Shown here: positions 1-8,532 of the stretch, in pieces
How positions within the stretch are numbered: position 1 is the first letter of the stretch
How the letters are laid out: every line of letters begins with the position of its first letter
Source of the DNA: Cellulomonas sp. S1-8
Lineage (GTDB): Bacteria; Actinomycetota; Actinomycetes; Actinomycetales; Cellulomonadaceae
DNA: 64,000 bases
Assembly (NCBI RefSeq): GCF_026184235.1
Contig: NZ_CP110806.1
Location: 4,440,703-4,504,702 of the forward strand
Reading direction: 5' to 3'
The notes under the pieces: generated by a model
Told to the model about the DNA's origin: nothing
What the model saw: only the letters and a program-made list of their open reading frames with translations
Database searches by the model: none
Translations under genes and position numbers: made by a program

Positions 1-2
1 GG

Positions 3-161
3 ATGGAGAAGTACTGGGACGGGGGCTACACGCACGAGGACGGCGCCTCACTCGCCGCGCTGTGGGACATGGACGTCTACGAGGCCAAGGCCACCGCCGG
101 CCGGATGCTCTACGACGGGCAGCCGCTCCCGATCCCCCCGAGCGGCACCCCGGAGTCCTGA
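3..161 (+). CDS. Partial hypothetical protein, C-terminal end
   Basis: An open frame enters from the left edge and ends at a TGA at 159-161. The first visible ATG is at position 3 and would give 52 residues, but the frame is also open upstream of it, so this is probably the tail of a longer gene. The visible part is acidic and aromatic in its first half (MEKYWDGGY) and ends in a proline-rich tail (PLPIPPSGTPES). I see no recognisable domain. It is convergent with the broken toxin gene that follows. Confidence 0.4.
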   Translation: MEKYWDGGYTHEDGASLAALWDMDVYEAKATAGRMLYDGQPLPIPPSGTPES

Positions 162-208
162 CCTCGCGAGTGTGGTCGTGACGGATGCCGACCACGCGTC
201 TCCGGGGT

Positions 209-854
209 TCAGGGTCCCGAGGCGGAGTGCCGTCGGCTCCAGGCGGGCTGACGGTCTGGAGTGGGTGACGCCGACTTCTCGACGTCCAACGCAAGCTTCA
301 GCCGCTCGATGCCGTCCGCACCGCCGTCGACTGCCCGCCACGACGTGTCGTGGCTGACGTTGCCGAGCATGTTGGCGATCCGGGCCCGGTCCGACCTCGT
401 CGCGGCGGCGATGTCGTCGCTGGGGCGAATCAGCGTCGCCAGCGTCACGAAGTCCAGCACATGCCGCCGGCGCCCTTCGTCGATGACGATCTCCAAGGCT
501 GCCGCCTTTGGCGACGAGCGCGCCGAGCAGGCTCGGCCGTCGCACCAACCCGTCTCGACCCATCACCGCGACCCCGACGTCCTCAGCGCGGTCGACGGCC
601 TGCTGCAAGCCGGGTGACTCGAGCGTCGTCGCTCCGGTGACCGTGCGTCGTGCCGGACTGCCCGGGGCGAGCCCGCGCGGGATCAGCACGTCGAGGGTGG
701 CGTCGTCCTCGCGCCAACGGTGCTGGTGACCCTGCCAGGTCGTGCCGTCCGGCTCGAACCCCAACACCTGGAGTGCGGCCGTGAAGTCGTTGAGCGAGCG
801 TGGGTGCGCGCGCACGTCCATCCCGTCACGCATCGCAGGAAGGTGAACTGTCAC
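209..854 (-). pseudogene. Broken AbiEii-like nucleotidyltransferase toxin
   Basis: Two adjacent minus-strand frames together read as one protein of the nucleotidyltransferase family found in type IV (AbiE) toxin-antitoxin pairs. The first starts at 854 and reads well to GALVAKGG; the second continues from about 505 as ALEIVIDEGRRRHVLDFVTL and ends at 209. Removing one G near 506-512 restores a smooth GALVAKAAALEI join typical of the family. The N-terminus is also short: the Gly-Gly/Ser motif that normally precedes the aspartate cluster is absent. The start overlaps the stop of the upstream HTH gene (ATGA), the usual layout of such operons. Truncation plus frameshift suggest a dead toxin, although a sequencing error could explain the frameshift alone. 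Confidence 0.6.
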
Positions 855-1531
855 GGACGACCTCTCACGACAGTGCGAATCAAGTCTCGAGCTCTCGTGC
901 GTTCGCGTGGTCCGCCGTGCTCGGCAAGGTCAGCCGCCACTTGCAGCCGCGACGGCGAGGCTGGCACCAACGGCGACGAGTGCAGCCAGACGTTCGCGTG
1001 AGCATCGGAGGCCTCGACCAGCAGGTGCCTTCGGACAACCTTGCGCACGTCATCCTCGTGGACGTACGCCTCGACGTCTGACCCGGCGGACATCCCGGCA
1101 CGCGCGTCGCTCACTCCGGACAGCACGAGCTCGTCGTCACGAAGGAGCGCGTCCGGCTGCGGCGCCCTGTACGAGTGGCGCGCCGCTCTGTTCCGCACGA
1201 GCGCCTGCAACAGCGACTCGGGTTCAGGGTCGGATGCGAGCCGCGCCAGGTGCTTCTTCAGGCGGTACAGGTCGCCGGGCGAGACCCACTCTGGTCGCTG
1301 GTCGTCGGCCAGCAGCAGCAGCCCCCAGGCCATACGCGGTGCCATGGGACGTCCCGCCCGGCGCGGCATTGCCAGCAGCGCATTCGGATCGAGGATCACG
1401 TGCTGGTTGCCGACCTTGCGTGAGGGCACCCGACCCGATCTCACGAGTGCGCCGACACGAGCGTGGCTGAGCTTGGCTGCGCGCGCGGCCTCGGACACGC
1501 TCATCTCCACACCTCGCCACCCATCAGCCAT
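851..1531 (-). CDS. HTH regulator, probable AbiEi-like antitoxin of a type IV TA pair
   Basis: A 226-residue protein with an N-terminal excisionase/MerR-like helix-turn-helix (roughly residues 9-45, VSEAARAAKLSHARVGALVRSG) and a longer C-terminal part containing a YVHEDDVRKVVRRHLL stretch. Regulators of this build commonly precede nucleotidyltransferase toxins and repress their own operon. I chose the ATG at 1531 because a TATGGT hexamer (complement of 1539-1544) lies 7 bases upstream, which fits a leaderless transcript. An ATG at 1543 is the alternative. The gene overlaps the toxin remnant by 4 nt. It looks intact while its partner does not. The AbiEi assignment rests on partner and layout and is an inference. 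Confidence 0.6.
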   Translation of the reverse strand: MADGWRGVEMSVSEAARAAKLSHARVGALVRSGRVPSRKVGNQHVILDPNALLAMPRRAGRPMAPRMAWGLLLLADDQRPEWVSPGDLYRLKKHLARLASDPEPESLLQALVRNRAARHSYRAPQPDALLRDDELVLSGVSDARAGMSAGSDVEAYVHEDDVRKVVRRHLLVEASDAHANVWLHSSPLVPASPSRLQVAADLAEHGGPRERTRARDLIRTVVRGRP

Positions 1532-1570
1532 GCGCACAACCATAGCAAGATGACAATAGTTGTGCGCATG
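1529..1570. promoter_or_regulatory. Perfect 12-bp inverted repeat, likely autoregulatory operator
   Basis: CATGCGCACAAC at 1529-1540 is matched exactly by GTTGTGCGCATG at 1559-1570, with an 18-base spacer that contains the proposed -10 element of the HTH gene. The arms straddle the start codon at 1531. The position and symmetry fit binding by a dimeric repressor, most likely the adjacent HTH protein. Confidence 0.65.
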
Positions 1571-1759
1571 CTTGGTCGCACCGACGATCTCATCTGCTCG
1601 TGGCGGTCATCGAGGCTGCGGTCTCGCGACGACCCGATCACGGCTCACGAGGGACACGCCGCTGGGGTGATGTCGTCGGTGCGGTACAACGTTCGCCCCA
1701 CGTCGTTCGTCAAGGGGCGAGGACAACGCGACAGCGATGCCCGTCGGACAGGAGAAGAC

Positions 1760-2316
1760 GTGAGAGACACCGCGAGGGACATCGCGTTGACGGGCCTGGT
1801 CCGTGACCGGGGTGCCGAGCTGACTCGCTACGCCTACGCGTTCACCGGCGAGCTGACCGCGGCGCAGGACCTGCTCCAGGAGGCGCTGGTGAAGGTCTTC
1901 GTCCGCACGCGTGCCGGGCTGGATGCCGAGGTGCTGGAGGCGTACGTGCGACGTGCGATCGCGACGACCTACATCGACGGCTATCGCCGTGCGCGGACCT
2001 TCGAGGCGAAGCGTCACCTCAGCGCCCGGCCCGACTCGACGGCCGGGCCCGAGGTCCATGCGCCGGAGCGGCTCGACCTTCACGCTGCGCTCGCGACCCT
2101 CGGTCGTCAGGAGCGCGCGGCCGTCGTCCTGCGCTACTTGACGACCTCACCGTCGCCCAGATCGCGGAGGTCATGCACCTGGCCGAAGGCTCGGTGAAGC
2201 GCTACCTGTCCAACGCGGTCCGTCGGCTCGAGGACCGCCTCGGGCCGCTCGATCCCCCGTCTTCCCACGACGACCACGTCGCCGTGGTCCGTCGCGCACA
2301 GGACAGGAGCGCCTGA
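1760..2316 (+). pseudogene. Frameshifted ECF sigma factor (SigE-like family)
   Basis: The GTG at 1760 follows GGAGAAG at 1751-1757. The frame reads through sigma region 2 (ELTRYAYAFTGELTAAQDLL) to RQERAAVVLRY near 2137, then loses register. One extra base after the TAC codon restores LDDLTVAQIAEVMHLAEG, SVKRYLSNAVRRL and a stop at 2314-2316. This is sigma region 4, matching the four intact paralogues at 32.3, 35.5, 40.5 and 42.5 kb. The membrane-protein gene begins 1 base after the restored stop, as in a coupled pair. The upstream CAACG/CGTT motif has a 12-base spacer instead of the 16 bases seen in the intact copies. I read this as a decaying fifth copy; a base-calling error at 2139 is the alternative. 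Confidence 0.7.
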
Positions 2317-2317
2317 C

Positions 2318-3136
2318 ATGGGCTACGACCTTCGCACCGCGCTGCACCAGTACACCCACGACCCGGACCCCGCGGCGCTCGCCGTCGACCCGGCACCGGT
2401 CGGCGCCCGCGTGCGCCGGGGTCGGATGGTGCGGACCGCCACGACGGGCACGATCAGCGCGGCCGCTGCCGTCGTCCTGGTGGCGGCGGCCTACGGCCTG
2501 ACGACGCTGCCGACGACGGACCGCACTCCCGTCGCACCGGCGTCCCCGTCGGACTCGGCCGTCCAGCCGAGCGCCACGCCGACGCCGAGCGCCACGACCC
2601 CCACCTCCGAGCCCGGGCCGACCACGACGCCCCTCCCCGGCGACCCCGGCGCAGCGCAGGTACCCGTGTTCCGGTCCGGTGCCCGGGTGTCCGACTTCCC
2701 GGCGAACGCCCCGGAGGCGGCCGTCGTCGCCTACCTGACCGAGCGCCTCGGCGTCGAGCCGGAGACGGAGGCCGAGGCGGCCTGCCCCACGAGCGGACTG
2801 CCCGGGCGCATCCTCGGGTGGCCGGGTACCGGTGTGGGGGTGCGGGTCCGCACCACGGACGACGCCGGCGGCACCGTCGACCCCTACATCGCGACGTGGA
2901 CCCTGATGGAGCCGTCCGCGACGCTCGGGCTGGCGACCGAGGCCGGGCTCACCGCGGGGGCCCCTCGTGAGCGGGTGCTCGAGGTGTATCCCGATGCGAC
3001 GTACGGCGAGGACGAGCTCAGCAGCGGTGGGGACTGGTGGTTCGAGGCCACCGACGCGGGCGGGAGCATCCTCGTCATCGGCGCGGGCGAGAACCCGATC
3101 TACCGCATCGAGAGCGGGCACGGCTGCGGGGAGTGA
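2318..3136 (+). CDS. Single-pass membrane protein coupled to the sigma gene
   Basis: A 272-residue protein with a short cytoplasmic N-terminus (about 35 residues), one TM helix (about residues 42-62, alanine/valine rich), a Thr/Pro/Ser linker (about 65-105) and an extracytoplasmic domain with two cysteines (in EAACPTSG and GHGCGE near the C-terminus). It has the same plan as the partners of the other sigma genes, but the outer domain is short and not obviously a propeller. No zinc-binding anti-sigma motif (HxxxCxxC) is visible. By position it may modulate the adjacent sigma factor, though nothing in the sequence proves that. Confidence 0.6.
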   Translation: MGYDLRTALHQYTHDPDPAALAVDPAPVGARVRRGRMVRTATTGTISAAAAVVLVAAAYGLTTLPTTDRTPVAPASPSDSAVQPSATPTPSATTPTSEPGPTTTPLPGDPGAAQVPVFRSGARVSDFPANAPEAAVVAYLTERLGVEPETEAEAACPTSGLPGRILGWPGTGVGVRVRTTDDAGGTVDPYIATWTLMEPSATLGLATEAGLTAGAPRERVLEVYPDATYGEDELSSGGDWWFEATDAGGSILVIGAGENPIYRIESGHGCGE

Positions 3137-3275
3137 GCAACCGCGCTGCTGGGCGGCTCGCGCGCACGACGCCGGCGCTCGACCCGGCATCCCTGACCCC
3201 ACCGTGATGGGATGTCGGGATGACGCAGCCGTCGACGCACCCGGTCCTGCCGCCGTCGCACGTGGGGCTCGACGC

Positions 3276-4133
3276 ATGAGCCGCGTCGTGGTGACCGGCG
3301 GGAGCGGCAAGCTCGGGCGCGCGGTCGTCGAGCACCTGGCGACGCACGGGTACGACGTGGTCAACGTCGACACCGCGCTCCCGCCACAGGGCCAGCAGGC
3401 GGTGTTCAGCCGGGTCGACCTCACCGACCTGGGCCAGGTGACCGAGGCGTTCACGGGCATCGACGACCGGTACGACGGTGTCGACGCGGTGGTCCACCTC
3501 GCGGCCATCCCCGCGCCGGGCCTGCGCCCGAGCGGTGCGACGTTCGCGAACAACGTCGTCGCCACCCACCACGTGTTCAGCGCCGCCCGCCGCGCCGGCA
3601 TCAGGAACGTCGTCTGGGCCTCCAGCGAGACCGTCCTCGGCCTGCCCTTCGACACGCCGCCGCCGTACGTCCCGGTCGACGAGGAGTACGCCGTCCGCCC
3701 GGAGAGCACTTACTCGCTCGGCAAGGCGGTCGAGGAGGAGATGGCCCGGCACTTCACACGCTGGGACCCGGACCTCAAGCTGATCGGCCTGCGGTTCTCC
3801 AACGTGATGGACGTCGGCGACTACGCCGCGTTCCCGGGCTTCGCGGCCGACCCGCGCAGCCGGATCTGGAACCTGTGGGGCTACATCGACGCCCGCGACG
3901 GCGCCCTCGCGGTGCGGCTGGCGCTCGAGAGCGACCTGCGCGGGTTCGAGGCGTTCGTCATCGCGTCACCCGACACGGTGCTGGAGCGGCCGTCGGCGGA
4001 GCTCATCGCCGAGTACTTCCCGGACGTCCCCGTGACCCGCCCGATCGAGGGCCGCGAGACGCTCCTGTCCATCGACAAGGCCCGTCGCCTGCTGGGGTAC
4101 GACCCGCAGCACACGTGGCGCGACGAGGTCTGA
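3276..4133 (+). CDS. NAD(P)-dependent epimerase/dehydratase family protein
   Basis: A 285-residue extended short-chain dehydrogenase. The N-terminal Rossmann motif VVVTGGSGKLG gives the GxxGxxG dinucleotide site, VVHLAAIPAPG is the conserved A-A turn, and YSLGK (near residue 150) supplies the Tyr and Lys of the YxxxK catalytic pair, with SSE upstream as the serine. The fold and length fit NAD-dependent epimerases or dehydratases; the substrate cannot be told. The open frame extends upstream without ATG, but the ATG at 3276 places the Rossmann strand at the usual position. Confidence 0.75.
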   Translation: MSRVVVTGGSGKLGRAVVEHLATHGYDVVNVDTALPPQGQQAVFSRVDLTDLGQVTEAFTGIDDRYDGVDAVVHLAAIPAPGLRPSGATFANNVVATHHVFSAARRAGIRNVVWASSETVLGLPFDTPPPYVPVDEEYAVRPESTYSLGKAVEEEMARHFTRWDPDLKLIGLRFSNVMDVGDYAAFPGFAADPRSRIWNLWGYIDARDGALAVRLALESDLRGFEAFVIASPDTVLERPSAELIAEYFPDVPVTRPIEGRETLLSIDKARRLLGYDPQHTWRDEV

Positions 4134-4150
4134 GGCGCTGCTACGCGACG

Positions 4151-4699
4151 TCAGGCCGTTCTCAGCCCGGCGAGCAGGAGCTCCACAGCGGCGCGCGACT
4201 CCGATGCCCAGTGCGGCCGGTCGGTCGCCGATCCGATGCCGTGCAGCACGATCATGACCGCCCCGACGGCCACGTCGTCGCGGACCGCGCCGTCGCCGGC
4301 CGCGCGAGCCAGGAGGTCGGCGACCGTGCGCTCCAGCTCCATCCCGCCGTCGGCCTGCACCACCGGGTCCACGACGGCGGCGAGTGCACGCGCGAGGCCG
4401 GCGTGCGCCACCAGGTACTCGACGAACCCGCGCAGGAAGGCGTCGAGGTTCTCGACGGCGGTCCGCGTCGGGTCGCGGGCCTGGTCGCAGAGCGCGGCCA
4501 CCTCGCCCTCGTACACGGCCGCGGCCAGCGCCTCGCGTGTGGGGAAGTGCCGGTAGAGCGTCCCCACCCCCACGCCGGCACGCGCCGCGAAGTCGTCGAA
4601 GCGCACGTGCTCGTCCTGGTCGAACACGTCCCGCGCGGCCGCCACGATCGCGTCCCGGTTGCGTCGCGCATCCGCTCGCAGGGCGCGGACCTCGGCCAC
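4151..4699 (-). CDS. TetR/AcrR family transcriptional regulator
   Basis: A protein of about 182 residues with the standard TetR DNA-binding head: NRDAIVAAARDVF, FDDFAARAGVGVGTLYRHFPTR (helices 2-3 with the YRHF signature), then a helical ligand-binding domain. I chose the GTG at 4699 because AGAGGG lies about 7 bases upstream. The frame stays open to a TTG at 4720, which would run into the operator region. It is divergent from the reductase gene at 4784, and two matching palindromes lie between the genes, so it most likely represses that gene. Confidence 0.8.
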   Translation of the reverse strand: MAEVRALRADARRNRDAIVAAARDVFDQDEHVRFDDFAARAGVGVGTLYRHFPTREALAAAVYEGEVAALCDQARDPTRTAVENLDAFLRGFVEYLVAHAGLARALAAVVDPVVQADGGMELERTVADLLARAAGDGAVRDDVAVGAVMIVLHGIGSATDRPHWASESRAAVELLLAGLRTA

Positions 4700-4713
4700 G
4701 ATGAGCCCTCTCG

Positions 4714-4742
4714 TTGACAACTGGAGACTGCCTCCATATCGT
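4714..4742 (+). promoter_or_regulatory. Sigma-70-type promoter for the reductase gene
   Basis: TTGACA at 4714-4719 is a perfect -35 element. Exactly 17 bases later, TATCGT at 4737-4742 matches 4 of 6 bases of the -10 consensus. The first TetR palindrome fills the spacer, so repressor binding would block RNA polymerase. Confidence 0.6.
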
Positions 4743-4763
4743 CGTAAGTGGAGACAGGCTCCA
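4722..4763. promoter_or_regulatory. Two direct copies of a palindromic TetR operator
   Basis: TGGAGACTGCCTCCA (4722-4736) and TGGAGACAGGCTCCA (4749-4763) are both inverted repeats of TGGAG/CTCCA and lie 27 bp apart centre to centre, between divergent tetR and reductase genes. The second copy is extended by GTAAG (4744-4748) and CTTAC (4765-4769). This is the clearest operator in the window. Confidence 0.75.
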
Positions 4764-4783
4764 TCTTACGGAGAGGGTCCGTC

Positions 4784-5707
4784 ATGCGCATCCTGATGTT
4801 CGGTCGTGGGGTGATCGCGACGATCTACGGTCGCGTGCTGCACGCCGCCGGGCACGACGTCGAGTTCTACGTGCGTCCGGGTCGCGCTGCGCAGTACGGG
4901 GACGAGGTGCAGCTGGACTGGATCGACGGGCGCCGCAAGCCGTTCGGCCGGCGGGTGCGTGAGTCGTTCCGGACCCCGTTGCGGGAGTCCCTCGACCCGG
5001 GCCACGGCTTCGATCTGATCGTCCTCAGCGTCGGGCACCATCGTCTCGCCGAGGCAGCCGCGTTCCTCGCTCCCCGACTGGGCACGGCGACGGTGCTCGT
5101 GTTCGGCAACCTCTGGGAGGAGCCGCTCACCGCCGCCGCACCGATCCCCGCCGACCAGCTCGTGTTCGGGTTCCCGCAAGGGGGCGGCGGTCTCGGCGAC
5201 GACGGCGTGCTGTCGGGCGCGATCCTGCCCGCCGTCCTCATCGGCACGACGGACGCTCCGCCGACTCGGCGGGAGCAGGAGGTGATCGCCGCCTTCCGCC
5301 AGGCAGGCCTCGCCGTCCGGCAGGAGAAGGACATGCGCGGGTGGCTGTGGCTCCACTTCATCGCCGACGCCGGCATGTTCGACCAGGCGATACGCAGCGG
5401 GTCGCTGGCGCACATGATCGGAGACCGTCGGGCGTTCCGCGACGCGTTCGTGACGACTCGCGAGCTGCTGCCCGTCATCGAGGCTCGGGGCGTCGACCTG
5501 CGCCGGCACCGCGGCGCGACGACGCCGTTCCGGCTGCCCGGCCTGGTCGCCGCGGCGTCCGGGTGGGCGACCTCCCTGATCCCGCTGGCTCGCAGGAGCC
5601 TCGCGGCGCACACGGATCCGCACACCACGGAGGCGCGCGCCGTCCTGGCGGACACGCTGCGCGAAGCGCGCCGGCTCGGCATCCCCACCCCGCGCCTCGA
5701 GCGGTGA
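4784..5707 (+). CDS. Ketopantoate reductase-like NAD(P)-binding protein
   Basis: A 307-residue protein opening with MRILMFGRGVIATIYG, the glycine-rich dinucleotide site of the ApbA/PanE (2-dehydropantoate 2-reductase) family, followed by HDVEFYVRPGR at the end of strand 2. The conserved N-domain stretch LIVLSVGHHRL and a helical C-domain fit the family. In actinobacteria many such paralogues are not the pantothenate enzyme, and this one sits under a dedicated TetR regulator, so a different substrate is likely. The ATG at 4784 is preceded by GGAGAGG. Confidence 0.7.
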   Translation: MRILMFGRGVIATIYGRVLHAAGHDVEFYVRPGRAAQYGDEVQLDWIDGRRKPFGRRVRESFRTPLRESLDPGHGFDLIVLSVGHHRLAEAAAFLAPRLGTATVLVFGNLWEEPLTAAAPIPADQLVFGFPQGGGGLGDDGVLSGAILPAVLIGTTDAPPTRREQEVIAAFRQAGLAVRQEKDMRGWLWLHFIADAGMFDQAIRSGSLAHMIGDRRAFRDAFVTTRELLPVIEARGVDLRRHRGATTPFRLPGLVAAASGWATSLIPLARRSLAAHTDPHTTEARAVLADTLREARRLGIPTPRLER

Positions 5708-5801
5708 GCTCAGCTTCCTCGGTGCCGACGGCGACCTCCGCCGCGGGCGGCGCGATCAGCCCCGGCCTCGTGGGTGCGCGAGCGATCGATCGACACGGGC
5801 A

Positions 5802-6731
5802 TCACCCCTGGTCCGCGAGGCCGTAGTGGCGCCGGGCGGCAGCCCAGACGCGCGCCCGCACCGTCCGGTCGTGGGAGACCGGCGGGGTGGTGGCGCGCCG
5901 GTCGCGGTCGAAGTACGCGCCCGTCGTCCCGGCGAGCGCGGGGTCGGTCGCGAGGCGCAGCGCGGCCCGCGCACCGTCGGCCGGGGTGAGCATGGTGCGC
6001 CGGATCAGGCCGCCGAGCGGCGTGAGCCAGCGGGGCACGAGGTCGTCGATGATGTCGGTCGCCACGATGCCGGGGTGGGCCGCGTTGACGGTGACGCCGC
6101 GGTCCGCGAGCCGGTCGGCGAGCTCGTACCCGGCGATCACGGCCAGCAGCTTCGCGCGGGCGTAGGCCTCGAACGGGACGAAGCCTGCGGCGGGGTTGAG
6201 CGCCCGCACGTCGTCGAGCTGGGACGGGTCCAGGGCGGCGGGCCGCGCGCGTCCCCCGAGCTTGATCTGCCGGGTGTCGTTGAGGGAGTCCGACGCGACG
6301 CCGACGACGCGGCCGCCGCCGCGGACCAACGGCTCAGTCAGCAGCGCGCTGAGGCCGAAAGCCGCGAGATGGTGGAGCGCCACGTGCCGCTCGACGCCGT
6401 CCACCGACAGGGCGTGCTGCGCGAAGTGCGCCCCCGCGTTGTTGACCAGCAGGTGCAGCACCGGGTGCTCGGCGGCGATGCGCTCGGCCGCGGCGACGAC
6501 GTCGGCGCGGCGCGTGAGGTCGCCCTCGACGACGCGGAACCGGCCGGGTCCCGCCACCCGCGCGACCTCCTCGGCGACGTCCGCGGCGCGGCGCGCGTCC
6601 CGGGCGACGGTGACGACCGTCGCACCCCGGCGGGCGAGCTCGACGGCGATGACGCGGCCCATCCCGCCGGTCGCGCCGGTGACCAGCGCGACCCTGTCGG
6701 TGAGGTCCACCGGGGCGACGTCGGCGCTCAT
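5802..6731 (-). CDS. Short-chain dehydrogenase/reductase
   Basis: A 309-residue SDR. The N-terminal cofactor motif is VTGATGGMGR (TGxxxGxG), the structural NNAG motif appears as LLVNNAGAHF, the catalytic serine lies in VGVASDS, and YARAK supplies the Tyr-Lys pair. The C-terminal part (NAAHPGIV) is typical of the retinol-dehydrogenase-like SDR group. The start codon overlaps the stop of the upstream NAD(P)-binding gene by 4 nt (6728-6731), so the two are co-transcribed on the minus strand, divergent from a TetR gene. Confidence 0.8.
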   Translation of the reverse strand: MSADVAPVDLTDRVALVTGATGGMGRVIAVELARRGATVVTVARDARRAADVAEEVARVAGPGRFRVVEGDLTRRADVVAAAERIAAEHPVLHLLVNNAGAHFAQHALSVDGVERHVALHHLAAFGLSALLTEPLVRGGGRVVGVASDSLNDTRQIKLGGRARPAALDPSQLDDVRALNPAAGFVPFEAYARAKLLAVIAGYELADRLADRGVTVNAAHPGIVATDIIDDLVPRWLTPLGGLIRRTMLTPADGARAALRLATDPALAGTTGAYFDRDRRATTPPVSHDRTVRARVWAAARRHYGLADQG

Positions 6732-7345
6732 CGCGCGATCCGGGGAAGGCCGCGCAGGAACGCCGGGGTCTCGACCTCACGCACCAGGAAGTCGGCGAGG
6801 TCGGCGCGGGCGATGCGCGACCACAGCCGGATCGGCAGCCGCTCGCCGGTGCGGTAGCCGCGCGTCGCGGGCCCGTCGGCGAGCGCCGGGGGGCGCACGA
6901 GCGTCCAGTCCAGGCCGGACGCGGTGACGAGCTGCTCCATCGCCTCCTTGTCGCGCATCCGGTCGGCGACGCCCGCCCAGACCGCGCGCACGTACAGCGA
7001 CCGGTCGCGGCTCTCGGCGACGCCGTGCGCGCTGACGACGACGAGACGGCGGACGTCGGCCGCGCGCATGGCGGGGACGACGGTGCGCAGGGCGTCCGTG
7101 CACACGGTCGTGGGCCCCTTCGGTGCGCCGCCCAGCGCGCTGACGACGGCGTCGGCACCGCGCAGCGCCGGGACGAGGCTTCGGGTGTCGGCGACGTCGG
7201 TCCACACCGCCTTGGTCATGCCCTCCCGCGCGGGCAGTGCGCCGTGGCGACGCACGACGGCGACGACGCGGTGCCCTCGGTCGAGGGCCGCCCCGACCAC
7301 CCGGCCGCCGGTGGCGCCGCTCGCCCCCAGCACGACGATCCGCAT
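6728..7345 (-). CDS. NAD(P)-binding oxidoreductase (NmrA/SDR-a like)
   Basis: A protein of about 205 residues beginning MRIVVLGASGATGGRVV, an atypical SDR nucleotide-binding motif (GxxGxxG), with DAVVSALGGA in the position of the conserved loop and WTLVRPPAL before the C-terminal strand. No YxxxK is obvious, as is usual for NmrA-like proteins. An ATG at 7366 (MGQNVSQ) is an alternative start. It is coupled to the SDR downstream. The pair is divergent from a TetR-type gene only about 80 bases away, which probably controls it. Confidence 0.75.
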   Translation of the reverse strand: MRIVVLGASGATGGRVVGAALDRGHRVVAVVRRHGALPAREGMTKAVWTDVADTRSLVPALRGADAVVSALGGAPKGPTTVCTDALRTVVPAMRAADVRRLVVVSAHGVAESRDRSLYVRAVWAGVADRMRDKEAMEQLVTASGLDWTLVRPPALADGPATRGYRTGERLPIRLWSRIARADLADFLVREVETPAFLRGLPRIAR

Positions 7346-7427
7346 CTGCGATACATTCTGTCCCATAGGGTGAGTGTGGGCTCTGGCGGGTTCTGAGTCA
7401 ATCCGTCTCACAGATGGGGTGGTGCCG

Positions 7428-8006
7428 GTGGCGTCAACCGACCCGCGGTCCGTACGCAGCCGCGAGGCCATCCTCGACGCAGCCCGGGGCCTCCTCGTCG
7501 AGCACGGGCCGGCCGCCGTGACGCACGTCCAGGTCGCCGACCGCGCCGGTGTCGGCCGCGCCACGGTCTACCGGCACTGGCCCCAGGCGCACGATCTGCT
7601 GTCCGAGGCGATGTCCCAGGTCCCGTTCCCGTTCTTCGACGAGCCGACGACACCGGTCCGCGCATGGCTGAAGCGCAACCTCGAGGCGATCGCCGCGCAG
7701 CTCCGGCTCGTGGAGGTCCGCGCCGTGGCGACGACCCTCGCCAACGGCGCGATCTGGGACGCGGGCCTCGACGCCCGGCGGCAGGCGTTCGCCGACGCCG
7801 TCGAGGGCCGCATCGCGGCGGCCCTCACGCAGGCCGCGGCCGACGGCGAGGTCACGCTCCGCGTCGACCCGGCGTCGGCCGCCGCGATCCTGCTCGGCCC
7901 GGCGTTCTACCGCGCCACGTTCGAGGTGGCCGACGTGACGCCCGACCTCATCGAGGCGTCGCTCGACGCCGTCGGCACGTGGACGCCGGGGTGTGCCGCT
8001 CACTGA
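7428..8006 (+). CDS. TetR family transcriptional regulator
   Basis: A protein of about 192 residues with a TetR DNA-binding domain: REAILDAARGLLVEHG, then VADRAGVGRATVYRHW as the recognition-helix signature. The C-terminal helical domain is of the type common in Streptomyces regulators. GTG codons at 7419, 7422 and 7428 are all possible; 7428 has a G-rich stretch at a suitable distance. It is divergent from the two oxidoreductase genes at 5.8-7.3 kb, its likely targets. Confidence 0.75.
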   Translation: MASTDPRSVRSREAILDAARGLLVEHGPAAVTHVQVADRAGVGRATVYRHWPQAHDLLSEAMSQVPFPFFDEPTTPVRAWLKRNLEAIAAQLRLVEVRAVATTLANGAIWDAGLDARRQAFADAVEGRIAAALTQAAADGEVTLRVDPASAAAILLGPAFYRATFEVADVTPDLIEASLDAVGTWTPGCAAH

Positions 8007-8086
8007 GCGGACGTGATCGCAGTGATCAGCAGGCGCTCAGCTCTACGTCGGCAGCGTCGCCCCGATAGACCCGACCGTCGACGTCG

Positions 8087-8464
8087 TCATGCGAGCACCC
8101 ACCGGCCGACCAGGTCGAGCAGGGCCGGGCGACGGGCCGCGAGGTCTGCCGGCGCCACGGTGACCGTCCCGCGGTCCGCGGTGATCCACTCGACGAGGTC
8201 GTCGGCGGCGAACGTGAACGTCTCGGCGTCCTGCCGTACCTTCACGCCCCGGTGCAGGATCAGCTGGACCCGGTCCGTCGGGCGCAGGTTGAACGTCACA
8301 CGGTCCACGCCACCGTAGGTGAAGCTCGGCGCGTTCCACTTGACCTGCTCCGCCACCCCGACGGGCAGCGACAGGATCGCCAGCCGCAGGGAGCGCACGT
8401 CGTCAGCGAGCGGGTGGTCGAGCTCATCGAGAAACGCGTCCACTGCGGGGTTGCGGTTGGTCAT
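8087..8464 (-). CDS. DUF1801 domain protein
   Basis: A 125-residue protein matching the DUF1801/YdhG-like fold: an N-terminal helix with MTNRNPAVDAFLDEL, then LPVGVAEQVKWNAPSFTY and a strand pair around RVQLILHRG. The WNAPSF core is characteristic. Members are small cytoplasmic proteins of unclear function. It stands alone between the TetR gene and a convergent-free gap of about 70 bases, with the glyoxalase-like gene upstream on the same strand. Confidence 0.7.
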   Translation of the reverse strand: MTNRNPAVDAFLDELDHPLADDVRSLRLAILSLPVGVAEQVKWNAPSFTYGGVDRVTFNLRPTDRVQLILHRGVKVRQDAETFTFAADDLVEWITADRGTVTVAPADLAARRPALLDLVGRWVLA

Positions 8465-8532
8465 GTCAGCCTCTCGTCAGGAACGTCGCCTGGCCGAGGC
8501 GACCGGGAGTCTCGGGCGTCCGTGGCGGCACG

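Noticed and set aside
7346..7427. TetR operator between the NmrA-like and tetR genes
   Set aside because: Only weak TGAG-N9-CTCA symmetry is seen near 7395-7411, far less convincing than the operator at 4722, so I did not list it.
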